Of a DNA stretch of 64,000 nucleotides, positions 16,238-24,356 are shown piece after piece. The stretch covers positions 496,001 to 560,000 of the forward strand of contig NZ_CANDOB010000002.1 of assembly GCF_947387515.1 (NCBI RefSeq). The letters are read 5' to 3'. The notes under the pieces are model-generated. The model ran no database searches and was not told the DNA's origin. It saw only the letters and a program-made list of their open reading frames with translations. The stretch comes from Alkalihalobacillus sp. CinArs1. GTDB taxonomy: Bacteria; Bacillota; Bacilli; Bacillales; Guptibacillaceae. Every line of letters begins with the position of its first letter. Positions within the stretch are counted from its first letter, which is position 1. The translations under genes were made by a program, and so were the position numbers.

Positions 16238-16384
16238 GTTGCAAAATGCATAAGGGTAGAATTGTTGTTTAATAAAACGTAGATGAACCGACTTATTTTG
16301 CAACGTTTTTTTATAACATTGTTGTAAACGGTTACAGTCGGCTTTTCTTAAGACGATACATAAGTCGGAGAGGTGATGAACGGG
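16238..16384 (+). promoter_or_regulatory. Structured lar leader: terminator, competing pairing with the RBS, and cre site
   Basis: GTTGCAAA-ATGC-ATAAG (16238-16254) can pair with CTTAT-TTTGCAAC (16292-16304), followed by G and seven T: an intrinsic terminator. CCGACTTA (16288-16295), overlapping its 3' arm, is perfectly complementary to TAAGTCGG (16361-16368), which abuts and overlaps the larE Shine-Dalgarno GGAGAGGTGA (16367-16376), and partly to AGTCGG (16336-16341). TGTAAACGGTTACA (16323-16336) fits the CcpA cre consensus fully. No known riboswitch or T-box motif was recognised. Confidence 0.6.
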
Positions 16385-17202
16385 TGTTAGAACATAAATA
16401 CGAAAATTTGAAAGCGATTTTACGAGAAATGAAGAGTGTGGTCGTCGCGTTTTCTGGCGGTGTGGATAGTACGTTCCTATTAAAAGTCGCGATCGACGAA
16501 CTAGGAAAAGAGAACGTTCTCGCGGTAACGGCGGATTCTGAGACGTATCCGAGCAGTGAGTTAGAAGAAGCGAAGGAGCTTGCGGTTTTGATCGGTGCGC
16601 ATCATCAGGTGATCGAGACGTCAGAGCTTGCGATTCCTGGGTATACGCAGAACGATGAAAATCGATGCTATTTCTGTAAAAACGGTTTGTTCGAAGAAGT
16701 GATGCCGATCATGAAAGAAAAAGGATTTGAGAATGTCGTGTACGGTTTGATCGCGGATGACATGAGTGAATACAGACCTGGTGCGCGGGCAGCGAAGGAA
16801 CATAACGTGCGTGGACCGCTTCAGGAAGCGGAGTTTTACAAAGAAGACATTCGTACATTGTCAAAAGAACTGGGACTCCCGACTTGGGAGAAGCCTTCCT
16901 TCGCTTGTTTATCATCGCGCATCGCGTATGGGGAAGAGATTACGCAGGAGAAATTGACGAAGGTCGATAAGTCTGAGGCGTATGTGAAGAGTCTCGATAT
17001 CAAACAGGTTCGCGTTCGGACGCATGGGGATATGGCGCGGATCGAAGTCGAGCCGAAGGATATGCAGGTGGTGTTGGACAATCATCGCAGTATTTCTAAG
17101 AAGCTGCAGTCGTTCGGATATCAGTATGTCACGATCGACCTTGAAGGATATAAGAGCGGCAGCATGAACAAAGTGTTAGAAGTCGAACAATCTACTATAT
17201 AA
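16384..17202 (+). CDS. larE: LarE, ATP-dependent sulfur-donating synthase for the nickel-pincer cofactor
   Basis: 272 residues. PP-loop SGGVDS (24-29) binds ATP. FACLSSRIAYG carries Cys175, matching the sacrificial cysteine (Cys176) of Lactobacillus plantarum LarE that gives its sulfur to the pyridinium carboxylate. A CYFC pair at 95-98 is also present. GTG start after GGAGAGGTGA. First gene of larEBC1C2. Confidence 0.95.
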   Translation: MLEHKYENLKAILREMKSVVVAFSGGVDSTFLLKVAIDELGKENVLAVTADSETYPSSELEEAKELAVLIGAHHQVIETSELAIPGYTQNDENRCYFCKNGLFEEVMPIMKEKGFENVVYGLIADDMSEYRPGARAAKEHNVRGPLQEAEFYKEDIRTLSKELGLPTWEKPSFACLSSRIAYGEEITQEKLTKVDKSEAYVKSLDIKQVRVRTHGDMARIEVEPKDMQVVLDNHRSISKKLQSFGYQYVTIDLEGYKSGSMNKVLEVEQSTI

Positions 17203-17220
17203 ACGAAGAGGTGTTTCACG

Positions 17221-17988
17221 ATGAGAGAGAGAAACGTAGATGACGTTCTACAGCGAGTGAAGGATGGGAGTCTAGGAGTTGAAGATGCGAAGAGCCTTCT
17301 CTCGAAGTTTGAAGATATCGGGTTTGCAAAGGTCGACCATCAGAGAGAAGAGCGGACGGGCTTTCCTGAAGTCGTGTACGGAGAGGGCAAGACGCCTGAA
17401 CATATGGTCGAGATCTTAAGTTCTCTGAAGCGCCATACAAACCGCGTTCTCGCAACGAGGATCTCACCTGACAAGGCGGCATTTGTGATGGAACAAGTAG
17501 AAGATCTTACGTACAATGAAGCAGCTCGAACGCTGTACTGGAAGCATCCAGACGAACCAGAGGTCCTCTATGGCGGGTACATCGCCGTCGTGTGCGCAGG
17601 GACGTCCGATCTTCCTGTTGCAGAAGAAGCGGCTGTCACGGTTGAAGCGTTCGGTGCATCCGTGAAACGGATTTACGACGTTGGTGTAGCGGGCATCCAT
17701 CGCCTTTTCCATCACCTTGACGAGATCGAGAACGCGACGGTCGCGATCACGGTCGCTGGGATGGAAGGTGCGTTAACGAGCGTTGTTGGCGGCTTGATCA
17801 GTAATCCGATCGTAGCCGTGCCAACAAGCATCGGGTACGGAGCAAACTTCCAGGGGCTCTCCTCTCTCCTTTCCATGCTTAACGCTTGTTCACCTGGCAT
17901 CAGCGTGATGAACATCGACAACGGCTTTGGAGCAGGATACTATGCGACATTAATTCATAAAAATCATCGTGATACGATAATCGATTAA
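17221..17988 (+). CDS. larB: LarB, nicotinic acid adenine dinucleotide carboxylase/hydrolase
   Basis: 255 residues with the PurE/AIR-carboxylase-like C-terminal domain (VCAGTSDLPVAEEAAVTVEAFG at about 123-144, then TVAGMEGAL and SNPIVAVPTSIGYG). LarB carboxylates and hydrolyses NaAD to give the dicarboxypyridinium precursor used by LarE. Follows larE by 18 bases with its own GAGGTG. Confidence 0.95.
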   Translation: MRERNVDDVLQRVKDGSLGVEDAKSLLSKFEDIGFAKVDHQREERTGFPEVVYGEGKTPEHMVEILSSLKRHTNRVLATRISPDKAAFVMEQVEDLTYNEAARTLYWKHPDEPEVLYGGYIAVVCAGTSDLPVAEEAAVTVEAFGASVKRIYDVGVAGIHRLFHHLDEIENATVAITVAGMEGALTSVVGGLISNPIVAVPTSIGYGANFQGLSSLLSMLNACSPGISVMNIDNGFGAGYYATLIHKNHRDTIID

Positions 17989-18001
17989 CTGGGGGAAGAA
18001 G

Positions 18002-18850
18002 ATGAAAACACTATACCTTGATTGTTTCTCAGGAATCAGCGGCGATATGACGATCGGAGCGCTCCTCGATCTAGGTGCGGACTACTCCGTACTTGAGCGC
18101 GACATCGCGAAGCTTAATATTGAATCAGAATACAAGTTGAAAACGTATAACGTGGTGAAACAGGGTGTTTCTGCAACGAAGTTTGATGTGCTCCTTACAC
18201 ATGAGGAAGAGCATCACCATGATTACGGTCACGATCATAGTCATGACCACGACCACAATCACGGTCACGAGCACGATCATAGTCATGACCACGTCCACGG
18301 TCATCATCATGGCCACGATCATGATCATAGTCACGATCACCACCATCGCCACTACACGGACATCGTTGACATGATCAATCGTGCTGAACTCAATGAAAAC
18401 GTGACGAAGATGGCGCTTTCTGTTTTTGAAAAGATCGGCCGAGCGGAAGCGAAGATTCACAACATGCCGTTTGAAAAAGTACATTTTCACGAAGTGGGAG
18501 CGGTTGATTCGATCGTGGATATTGTGGGTGCGTGTATCTTGATCGATTCTCTCAACGTGACGAGGATCGTTTCTTCTCCTGTTCCAGTAGGCAACGGGCG
18601 TATCCGCATCGCGCATGGGATTTATCCGGTACCGGCGCCTGCGACGTTAGAGTTACTGAAAGGGATTCCGATTCAAGAGACGGCGATCAAAGGAGAAGTG
18701 ACAACGCCGACAGGGGGCGGTATATTAGCTGCGCTTGCGAACGATTTTGGTCCGATGCCTTCGTTTGTTGTCGAGTCAGTCGGGTATGGAGCGGGTACGA
18801 AGGATTTCCCGGATCACCCGAACGTTCTCCGAGCGGTTCTAGGCAGTTAA
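18002..18850 (+). CDS. larC1: LarC N-terminal part (LarC1) with long histidine-rich insert
   Basis: 282 residues. Start LYLDCFSGISGDMTIGALLDLG is the LarC signature; KVHFHEVGAVDSIVDI follows the insert. Residues 67-118 hold about 27 histidines alternating with Asp, Gly and Ser, a likely nickel-binding or storage loop. LarC is the CTP-dependent nickel insertase that completes the pincer cofactor. The frame closes at TAA 18848-18850; the C-terminal part is a separate gene in the same reading frame 18 bases later. Confidence 0.93.
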   Translation: MKTLYLDCFSGISGDMTIGALLDLGADYSVLERDIAKLNIESEYKLKTYNVVKQGVSATKFDVLLTHEEEHHHDYGHDHSHDHDHNHGHEHDHSHDHVHGHHHGHDHDHSHDHHHRHYTDIVDMINRAELNENVTKMALSVFEKIGRAEAKIHNMPFEKVHFHEVGAVDSIVDIVGACILIDSLNVTRIVSSPVPVGNGRIRIAHGIYPVPAPATLELLKGIPIQETAIKGEVTTPTGGGILAALANDFGPMPSFVVESVGYGAGTKDFPDHPNVLRAVLGS

Positions 18851-18868
18851 GAATGGAGGTCGGTTTTG

Positions 18869-19354
18869 ATGTCTCAACCTTTTTCGCATAAGGAGGAACA
18901 TATCGACGACGAGATGCTGAAGGTCGAAGTGAACCTCGATGACATGCCGGGCGAGTGGCTTGGGTATGTGATGGAAAAGCTGTTCGATCACGGTGCGAAC
19001 GACGTGTTTTATTCGTCGATCTATATGAAGAAAAACCGTCCTGCCATTTTGCTTCAATTACTATGTGACAGGGAAAAGTTAGATGACATTAAGCGTGTGC
19101 TGTTCGAAGAAACGACGACGTTTGGGATTCGTTACTACCCGATCTCCGTTCATCGCCTCGAGCGATCGTTCGATGAAATCGAGACGGAGTGGGGACCTGT
19201 GACGATTAAACGAGGCGTCCATCGTGGAGAAGCCGTCGAAAGTGCTCCTGAATACGAGGATTGCAAAGCGATCGCGGAGAAATATGAGATTCCGATCAAA
19301 GAGGTATACCGCGTCGTATGGGAGAAGCTTCGTCATCAGAAGTGGGAATTTTAA
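18869..19354 (+). CDS. larC2: LarC C-terminal part (LarC2)
   Basis: 161 residues from ATG 18869 with GGAGGT 8 bases upstream; an in-frame TTG directly precedes it. DEMLKVEVNLDDMPGEWLGYVMEKLFDHGANDVFY is typical of the CTP-binding C-terminal domain of LarC. In L. plantarum LarC1 and LarC2 are joined by a programmed frameshift; here both lie in the same frame, separated by one stop codon, so two separate polypeptides or stop readthrough are the options. Confidence 0.92.
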   Translation: MSQPFSHKEEHIDDEMLKVEVNLDDMPGEWLGYVMEKLFDHGANDVFYSSIYMKKNRPAILLQLLCDREKLDDIKRVLFEETTTFGIRYYPISVHRLERSFDEIETEWGPVTIKRGVHRGEAVESAPEYEDCKAIAEKYEIPIKEVYRVVWEKLRHQKWEF

Positions 19355-19371
19355 CCAGAAGGTGAAACGAT

Positions 19372-21135
19372 ATGATTAAAGCATTAGTAATCGCTCCTTA
19401 CGAGGGGCTTATCGAAATCATGCGTGACATAGACGTTGAAGATTTCGAGATCCATACCGCGCTCGGGAACCTGTATGAAGGGGTAGAGGTCGCGAAACAG
19501 TATGAGAAGAATGGGTTCGACATGATTATCAGCCGTGGGGGAACCGCTTCACTCGTTCAAGAAGTCGTGTCGATTCCGGTCATCGATATACAGGTGTCGG
19601 GCTATGATATCCTCCGTCTTTTGACGCTCGTGAAGGGCTTTTCAGGAAAAGCTGCCATCGTAGGGTTTCCGAATATTTCTCAAGGTGCTTCAACGATTTG
19701 TGACCTCCTCGATCTTGATATCAATACGCTCACGATCGAGAAGGACCATGAAGTTGAGGAAAAGTTGAAGAGCTTGAAAAACGACGGATATGAAGTTGTG
19801 ATCGGAGACGTGGTCACTATTGAAACAGCGAAGCAGCTTGGCATGAACGGGGTGCTCATCACATCTGGCAAGGAAGCTGTGATGGAAGCGCTGGATGAAG
19901 CGCGACGAGTGTTTGGCCTATTTTCAGAGCTACATAAAGAAGTATCGCTGTATCAGTCGATCATCGACTCTGATGAGCGGTTGATCGGTGTGATGGATAG
20001 GAAAGGGAAAGTGATCTGTTCGAATAAACGGTTTGAAAACGCGTTTTCTAGAGAGAAGATCGAGAATTCTCCTCCGATTCTAGACATCGTAAAAAACACG
20101 TCATCTACGCTGCAAAAGAAAATGGTGACGGTTGAAAATCAGCTCTGGCACCTCACGACGAATGAGGCGGAAGAGCGCGTGATCCTGTATATGGAGAAAG
20201 CTTTTCCGAATCAATCCCAAGGTGGGATAGAAGAGCGGAAGGAATATGCGATCGATGTTGTCACAGCCGTTCCTCACTTTCTCTTGACTGGAAAGAGTGA
20301 ACAGATGCAGGAAGTGATCAAACAGGTTGAAAAATATAGTCGAATGGACGAGCCGCTGTGGGTGATCGGAGAAACCGGCACAGGGAAGGATTCGGTCGCT
20401 CAGTCGATCTACTTGAAAAGCAAGCGAAACAATGAACCGTTCATTACGATCAACTGTGAATTACTAAAAGAAGGTCAGATATCTGATTTGATTGAGGAAC
20501 AGTTCTTTACGAACCATGCTGAAGGGGTCGTGCACCTGAAGCGCATCGACCGGTTAGACGTACGGGCTCAAAAAGAACTGTATCATTATTTGCGTAATGA
20601 AACAGATAAGCTTCCAAGGTTGATCGTTTCATCAAAAGATGAGCTTCGTATGGATGAAGGGGATGCGACGATCGATCATGATTTATTCACGCTCCTCGCA
20701 CGCTTAATCATCTATCTTCCACCTCTTCGAGAACGTGCGCAGGATATCGAGAACTTGATTCCTGTGTTCATTTCTGAATTTCATTCGAAATACGGAAAAC
20801 AGATCGTCGGGGTAAGACAGGATGCGATGCATGAGCTGAAGGAATATGACTGGCCGCGTAACGTCGATCAGCTGAAGCAGGTAATCGAACAACTCGTGCT
20901 CCACTCGAACTCGTACTACATCGAGAAAGACGCCGTATTATCACTGATCGACCTGTTAAAGCAGCGTCCGAAGGTTGAAGGAGATGGCAGCTGTACGATT
21001 GAAGTTAGCGGATCATTAAAGGATATCGAAAAGAAAATCATTCAGAAAGTTCTTGAGGAAGAAGAGATGAATCAATCCAAGGCTGCGAAGCGGCTTGGTA
21101 TTAATCGATCCACACTTTGGCGCAAGCTTAAATAA
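19372..21135 (+). CDS. PrpR-type AAA+ regulator lacking the sigma-54 GAFTGA loop
   Basis: 587 residues: PrpR_N sensory domain (about 1-180), PAS-like region (200-300), AAA+ domain (305-530) with Walker A GETGTGKD and the LPPLRERAQDI motif, and a Fis-type HTH at the end (NQSKAAKRLGINRSTLWRKLK). The segment where GAFTGA should lie is missing (NCELLKEG runs straight towards VVHLKRID), and Walker B is degenerate (HLKRID for FLDEI). It therefore probably does not activate sigma-54 polymerase; TyrR-like action at sigma-A promoters is plausible. Likely controls the sugar-acid genes around it. Confidence 0.85.
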   Translation: MIKALVIAPYEGLIEIMRDIDVEDFEIHTALGNLYEGVEVAKQYEKNGFDMIISRGGTASLVQEVVSIPVIDIQVSGYDILRLLTLVKGFSGKAAIVGFPNISQGASTICDLLDLDINTLTIEKDHEVEEKLKSLKNDGYEVVIGDVVTIETAKQLGMNGVLITSGKEAVMEALDEARRVFGLFSELHKEVSLYQSIIDSDERLIGVMDRKGKVICSNKRFENAFSREKIENSPPILDIVKNTSSTLQKKMVTVENQLWHLTTNEAEERVILYMEKAFPNQSQGGIEERKEYAIDVVTAVPHFLLTGKSEQMQEVIKQVEKYSRMDEPLWVIGETGTGKDSVAQSIYLKSKRNNEPFITINCELLKEGQISDLIEEQFFTNHAEGVVHLKRIDRLDVRAQKELYHYLRNETDKLPRLIVSSKDELRMDEGDATIDHDLFTLLARLIIYLPPLRERAQDIENLIPVFISEFHSKYGKQIVGVRQDAMHELKEYDWPRNVDQLKQVIEQLVLHSNSYYIEKDAVLSLIDLLKQRPKVEGDGSCTIEVSGSLKDIEKKIIQKVLEEEEMNQSKAAKRLGINRSTLWRKLK

Positions 21136-21152
21136 AGCTTGCGTCTTTTTTT
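21121..21152 (+). terminator. Terminator after the PrpR-like regulator
   Basis: CGCAAGCTT (21121-21129) pairs with AAGCTTGCG (21135-21143), then seven T. The 5' arm overlaps the last codons. Confidence 0.85.
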
Positions 21153-21305
21153 GTTGTAAAGAAAAGGAAATGAAGCACTGAAAAACAGCTCTAGTGTTTC
21201 AATATGCAACGAACATGAGGTGTTTGCTGAGTTTTTAGAAAATAATTCGGTTTTTTACTAGATTTGTTTGAAATTTGTATTGTTAAATGCAACGCTTTCA
21301 TTTAC

Positions 21306-21328
21306 TATAATTCTTGTAAGCGTTTTAA
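21306..21328 (+). promoter_or_regulatory. Promoter -10 element and cre-like site before the sugar-acid kinase gene
   Basis: TATAAT (21306-21311) with no good -35 box at the right spacing, followed by TGTAAGCGTTTTAA (21315-21328), which fits the CcpA cre consensus except one base. A poor -35 fits activator dependence. No TGGCAC-N5-TTGCA sigma-54 element was seen here. Confidence 0.5.
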
Positions 21329-21423
21329 TATGTTCGAAAATAAAACATCATGACTTTGTTGCTAGTCTAAAAGGCTTAGGTTTAGAGAAAGAGAAACATA
21401 GCGGAAAGGGGGGAGAAGCGGGT

Positions 21424-22740
21424 TTGAAATTAGCAGTGATCGCAGATGATTTAACAGGAGCAAACGATACGGGCGTCCAATTTGCGAAGCAAGGGTTAGA
21501 CACGACCGTCTTGTTTCCAGATACGGTCTTACAGCCAGCGCATCTTGATGGAGACGTCATCGTGTTGAATTCAAACAGCAGAGCGCTGCCAAGAGAGAAC
21601 GCGTATCGCATCGTGAAAGACGTATCGTCACAGCTTTATGAGTTAGGCGTAACATCAGTCTTAAAGAAGATCGATTCTACGATGAGAGGAAACGTTGGTG
21701 CAGAAATCGACGCCGTGATGGATGTGTATGATTTTACAACAGCATACGTTGTTCCGGCTTTTCCGAAAAGCGGACGCATCACCGTTGAAGGTGTCCACTA
21801 TGTCGATGGCATTCCGCTCGATGAAACTGAAACGGCGAACGATCCGACTTGCCCGGTCAATAAGAGTTACTTGCCAGAACTATTGCAAGAGCAGAGTAAA
21901 CGAGAAATCGCGCGTATTTCGATAAGTGATGTTCGAGAAGGAAAAGAACAGCTCGCATCAAAAATGAAAGCGCTGTCCCACGGGGGATCTAAGCTGGTCG
22001 TCGTCGATGCTGAAACGGACGAGGAGTTACATACGATCGTCGAAGCGAAGAAGCTTTTAGATGAAGATGTCCTTTGGGTCGGATCGGCCGGAATCGCGTA
22101 TCACCTTTGTAACTCGATTCAAGAACGCGCGAAATCGCAGCATCAGGTTGAGACAGAGCTTCCATTACTCGTGGTTGCAGGAAGTATCAGCGCTATCACC
22201 CAAAAGCAAGTGGAGGAATTAAAGAAAAAGACGGCGATTCAAGAAGTTGTGATTTCGCCCCATCACTTTTTAAGTAACGAGACGCGAGGAAGTGAGATCG
22301 ACCGAGCTGTCGAACTTGGAAACGCGTACTTGGAGCAAGGTGATGTGATCGTCTCCACAAAACGTGATCCTGAAGCGATCGACGAGGTGAGGAAGGTTCA
22401 GCAGTCGCTCGGCATCACGAACATGGATGTTGGCAGCCGAATCGCAGATGCGCTAGGTGAGATCGCGGGTCGTTTGATCGACAGGAAACGAATTCAGGGC
22501 GCTGTCTTAACGGGTGGCGACATTGCCGGCGCAACCTGCAAAGTTCTGAATGGAAAAGGCATCCGCATCATTGGAGAAGTGGAAGACGGACTTCCTTATG
22601 GAGAGTTGCTTGGTGGCCGATACAACAGGCTGCCGCTTGCGACGAAAGCAGGGTCGTTCGGCAGTGAACAGGCACTTGTAAAGGCGCTTGAAACGTTACG
22701 GGCCGTTACGAAACACGCATATGAAAAGGTTCAAAAATAA
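21424..22740 (+). CDS. Four-carbon acid sugar kinase (DUF1537 family, DtnK/OtnK-like)
   Basis: 438 residues from TTG 21424 (AAAGGGGGGAGAAG upstream); a longer frame open from 21268 would add a non-family hydrophobic extension. AVIADDLTGANDTGVQFA opens the DUF1537 substrate domain; LTGGDIAGATCKVLNGKGI and GSFGSEQAL belong to the ATP-binding C-terminal domain. DUF1537 kinases phosphorylate tetronates such as D-threonate or D-erythronate at C4. Paired here with a PdxA2-type dehydrogenase and a TRAP importer. Confidence 0.92.
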   Translation: MKLAVIADDLTGANDTGVQFAKQGLDTTVLFPDTVLQPAHLDGDVIVLNSNSRALPRENAYRIVKDVSSQLYELGVTSVLKKIDSTMRGNVGAEIDAVMDVYDFTTAYVVPAFPKSGRITVEGVHYVDGIPLDETETANDPTCPVNKSYLPELLQEQSKREIARISISDVREGKEQLASKMKALSHGGSKLVVVDAETDEELHTIVEAKKLLDEDVLWVGSAGIAYHLCNSIQERAKSQHQVETELPLLVVAGSISAITQKQVEELKKKTAIQEVVISPHHFLSNETRGSEIDRAVELGNAYLEQGDVIVSTKRDPEAIDEVRKVQQSLGITNMDVGSRIADALGEIAGRLIDRKRIQGAVLTGGDIAGATCKVLNGKGIRIIGEVEDGLPYGELLGGRYNRLPLATKAGSFGSEQALVKALETLRAVTKHAYEKVQK

Positions 22741-22760
22741 CTCATATTGGAGGAAACAAG

Positions 22761-23792
22761 ATGAAGAACATTAAGAAGAAAGTATTGGGTGCTGTGTCAG
22801 TACTAAGTCTAGGTGCACTTGTTGCTTGTGGTGGAACGGATCAGGAAGCAAGTTCGAACGGTGAAGCGGCTTCTAACGACACGAAAACGCTGCAAGTCGG
22901 CATCACGCTTGCTGAGGATTCTCATTACTACAAAGGTCTTGAGCATTTCGGTGAACTCGTTGAAGAAAAGTCTGACGGTGAGCTTGCGATCGAAATCTTC
23001 CCGAACGGTTCATTAGGTGGAGAGCGTGACATGGTTGAAAGTCTACAGGTTGGCTCTCTTGATATGGTCTTATCTTCAACTGGTCCTCTAGGTGGATTCG
23101 CACCAGAGATCAACGTCGTTGACCTTCCATTCCTTTTTGAAAGTCGTGAACATGCGTACAAGGTGCTTGACGGTGAAATTGGACAAAGTCTACTAACAAA
23201 CCTTGAAGACCAGAGCTTAAAAGGCCTTGCATGGTGGGAAAATGGATTCCGTCACGTGACGAACAGTGAGCGTGCGATCGAAAAGCCTGAAGATCTTGAA
23301 GGCTTGAAGATCCGTACGATGGAAAACAACGTACACCAAGATTCCTTTAAAGCACTAGGTGCAGACCCGACTCCAATGTCCTTTACTGAGCTATTCACAG
23401 CACTACAACAAGGCGTTGTTGATGGACAAGAAAACCCTGTTCCAATCATTTCGACTTCTCGTTTCTATGAAGTTCAAGATCACTTAACGCTAACGGGTCA
23501 CTTCTATTCTCCAGCTGCCCTTCTCGTAAGCTCTCAAGTGTTTGATGGTTTAACAGAAGATCAGCAAAAAGCGCTACAAGAAGCAGCGGTTGAAGGTGCA
23601 GAGTATGAGCGTGAGCTTGTTGCTGAGATGGAACAAGAAATGATTTCTGGATTAAAAGACGAAGGCATGAACGTGGTTGAAGAAGTTGACAAGAAGGCAT
23701 TCCAAAAAGCGACTGAATCTGTATACGAAACATATGCGGATCAAGTTGGAGAAGATCTGATTAAGAAAATCCAGGATGCTGCAAACGAATAA
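22761..23792 (+). CDS. TRAP transporter substrate-binding lipoprotein, DctP family
   Basis: 343 residues. Lipoprotein signal ends LGALVACGG (lipobox LVAC). LKIRTMENNVHQDSFKALGADPTPMSFTELFTALQQGVVDGQENP is the DctP family signature including the ligand-contacting Arg. Binds a carboxylate outside the membrane, here presumably a tetronate. Follows the kinase by 20 bases, TTGGAGGAAAC upstream. Confidence 0.93.
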   Translation: MKNIKKKVLGAVSVLSLGALVACGGTDQEASSNGEAASNDTKTLQVGITLAEDSHYYKGLEHFGELVEEKSDGELAIEIFPNGSLGGERDMVESLQVGSLDMVLSSTGPLGGFAPEINVVDLPFLFESREHAYKVLDGEIGQSLLTNLEDQSLKGLAWWENGFRHVTNSERAIEKPEDLEGLKIRTMENNVHQDSFKALGADPTPMSFTELFTALQQGVVDGQENPVPIISTSRFYEVQDHLTLTGHFYSPAALLVSSQVFDGLTEDQQKALQEAAVEGAEYERELVAEMEQEMISGLKDEGMNVVEEVDKKAFQKATESVYETYADQVGEDLIKKIQDAANE

Positions 23793-23821
23793 GAAAGCAT
23801 GAGACTTATGATGCGGGGATG

Positions 23822-23854
23822 ACCTCCCCCATCATATTGTTGTATGGGGGAGGT
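23822..23854 (+). promoter_or_regulatory. Hairpin sequestering the dctQ ribosome binding site
   Basis: ACCTCCCCCAT (23822-23832) pairs perfectly with ATGGGGGAGGT (23844-23854). The 3' arm contains GGGGGAGG, the Shine-Dalgarno of the downstream permease gene (ATG 23865). Only a short T run follows. It may lower permease synthesis relative to the binding protein. Confidence 0.65.
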
Positions 23855-23864
23855 TTAGATACAT

Positions 23865-24356
23865 ATGAATGCCATCATAAAGACGATCGATCGATTTAAT
23901 AAACTACTAGGTGTCGTCCTTGCTCTTCTCATCATGGTGATGTCCGCCGTTATTTTCTATCAAGTGTTCTCGCGGTTTGTTTTAGAAGATTCATTGCGCT
24001 GGTCAGAAGAATTGGCAAGGTACATCATGGTCTGGAGCGTGTTTATCGGTTCTGCACTTGCGATCAGAAAACGCGATCTCATCTCGGTCGATGCGATCAA
24101 AGAACTGATGTCCGCTCGCGCACGGAACATCTTGAATATTGCCGTCTATTTAGTGAGCATCGTGTTTCTAGCGATTCTCGTAAACTATGGATTTGTTTTA
24201 GTAGGAAATATCTCGGCACAGCTTTCTCCTGCGATGAATATTTCAATGGCGTGGGCGTATTCAGCCATTCCAATCGGCTCTCTGTTGATGATCATCAACT
24301 GTGTGGCTGTGATTTTAGAAGTGATCTTGGACCTAAAGGGGGGCAGTGAACAATGA
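23865..24356 (+). CDS. TRAP transporter small permease, DctQ family
   Basis: 163 residues, four membrane helices. FYQVFSRFVLEDSLRWSEELARYIMVWSVFIGSALAIRKRD is the typical DctQ core. Forms the permease with DctM. Its stop overlaps the DctM start by ATGA. Confidence 0.92.
   Translation: MNAIIKTIDRFNKLLGVVLALLIMVMSAVIFYQVFSRFVLEDSLRWSEELARYIMVWSVFIGSALAIRKRDLISVDAIKELMSARARNILNIAVYLVSIVFLAILVNYGFVLVGNISAQLSPAMNISMAWAYSAIPIGSLLMIINCVAVILEVILDLKGGSEQ

Noticed and set aside
16238-16384. T-box or known nickel/cobalt riboswitch
   Set aside because: No AGGGTGGNACCGCG motif and no recognisable NiCo core; reported only as a structural prediction.
18199-18355. Tandem DNA repeat (CATGAC/CACGAT)
   Set aside because: It is the coding sequence of the histidine-rich loop of LarC1, in frame throughout.
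18800-18870. Programmed frameshift joining LarC1 and LarC2 as in L. plantarum
   Set aside because: Both parts are in the same reading frame, so a -1 shift would not join them.
21153-21423. Sigma-54 promoter for the kinase-TRAP genes
   Set aside because: No TGGCAC-N5-TTGCA element was found, only a sigma-A type -10.
21268-21423. N-terminal hydrophobic extension of the DUF1537 kinase
   Set aside because: It covers the promoter and cre site, lacks a ribosome site and is unlike the family; TTG 21424 is well supported.
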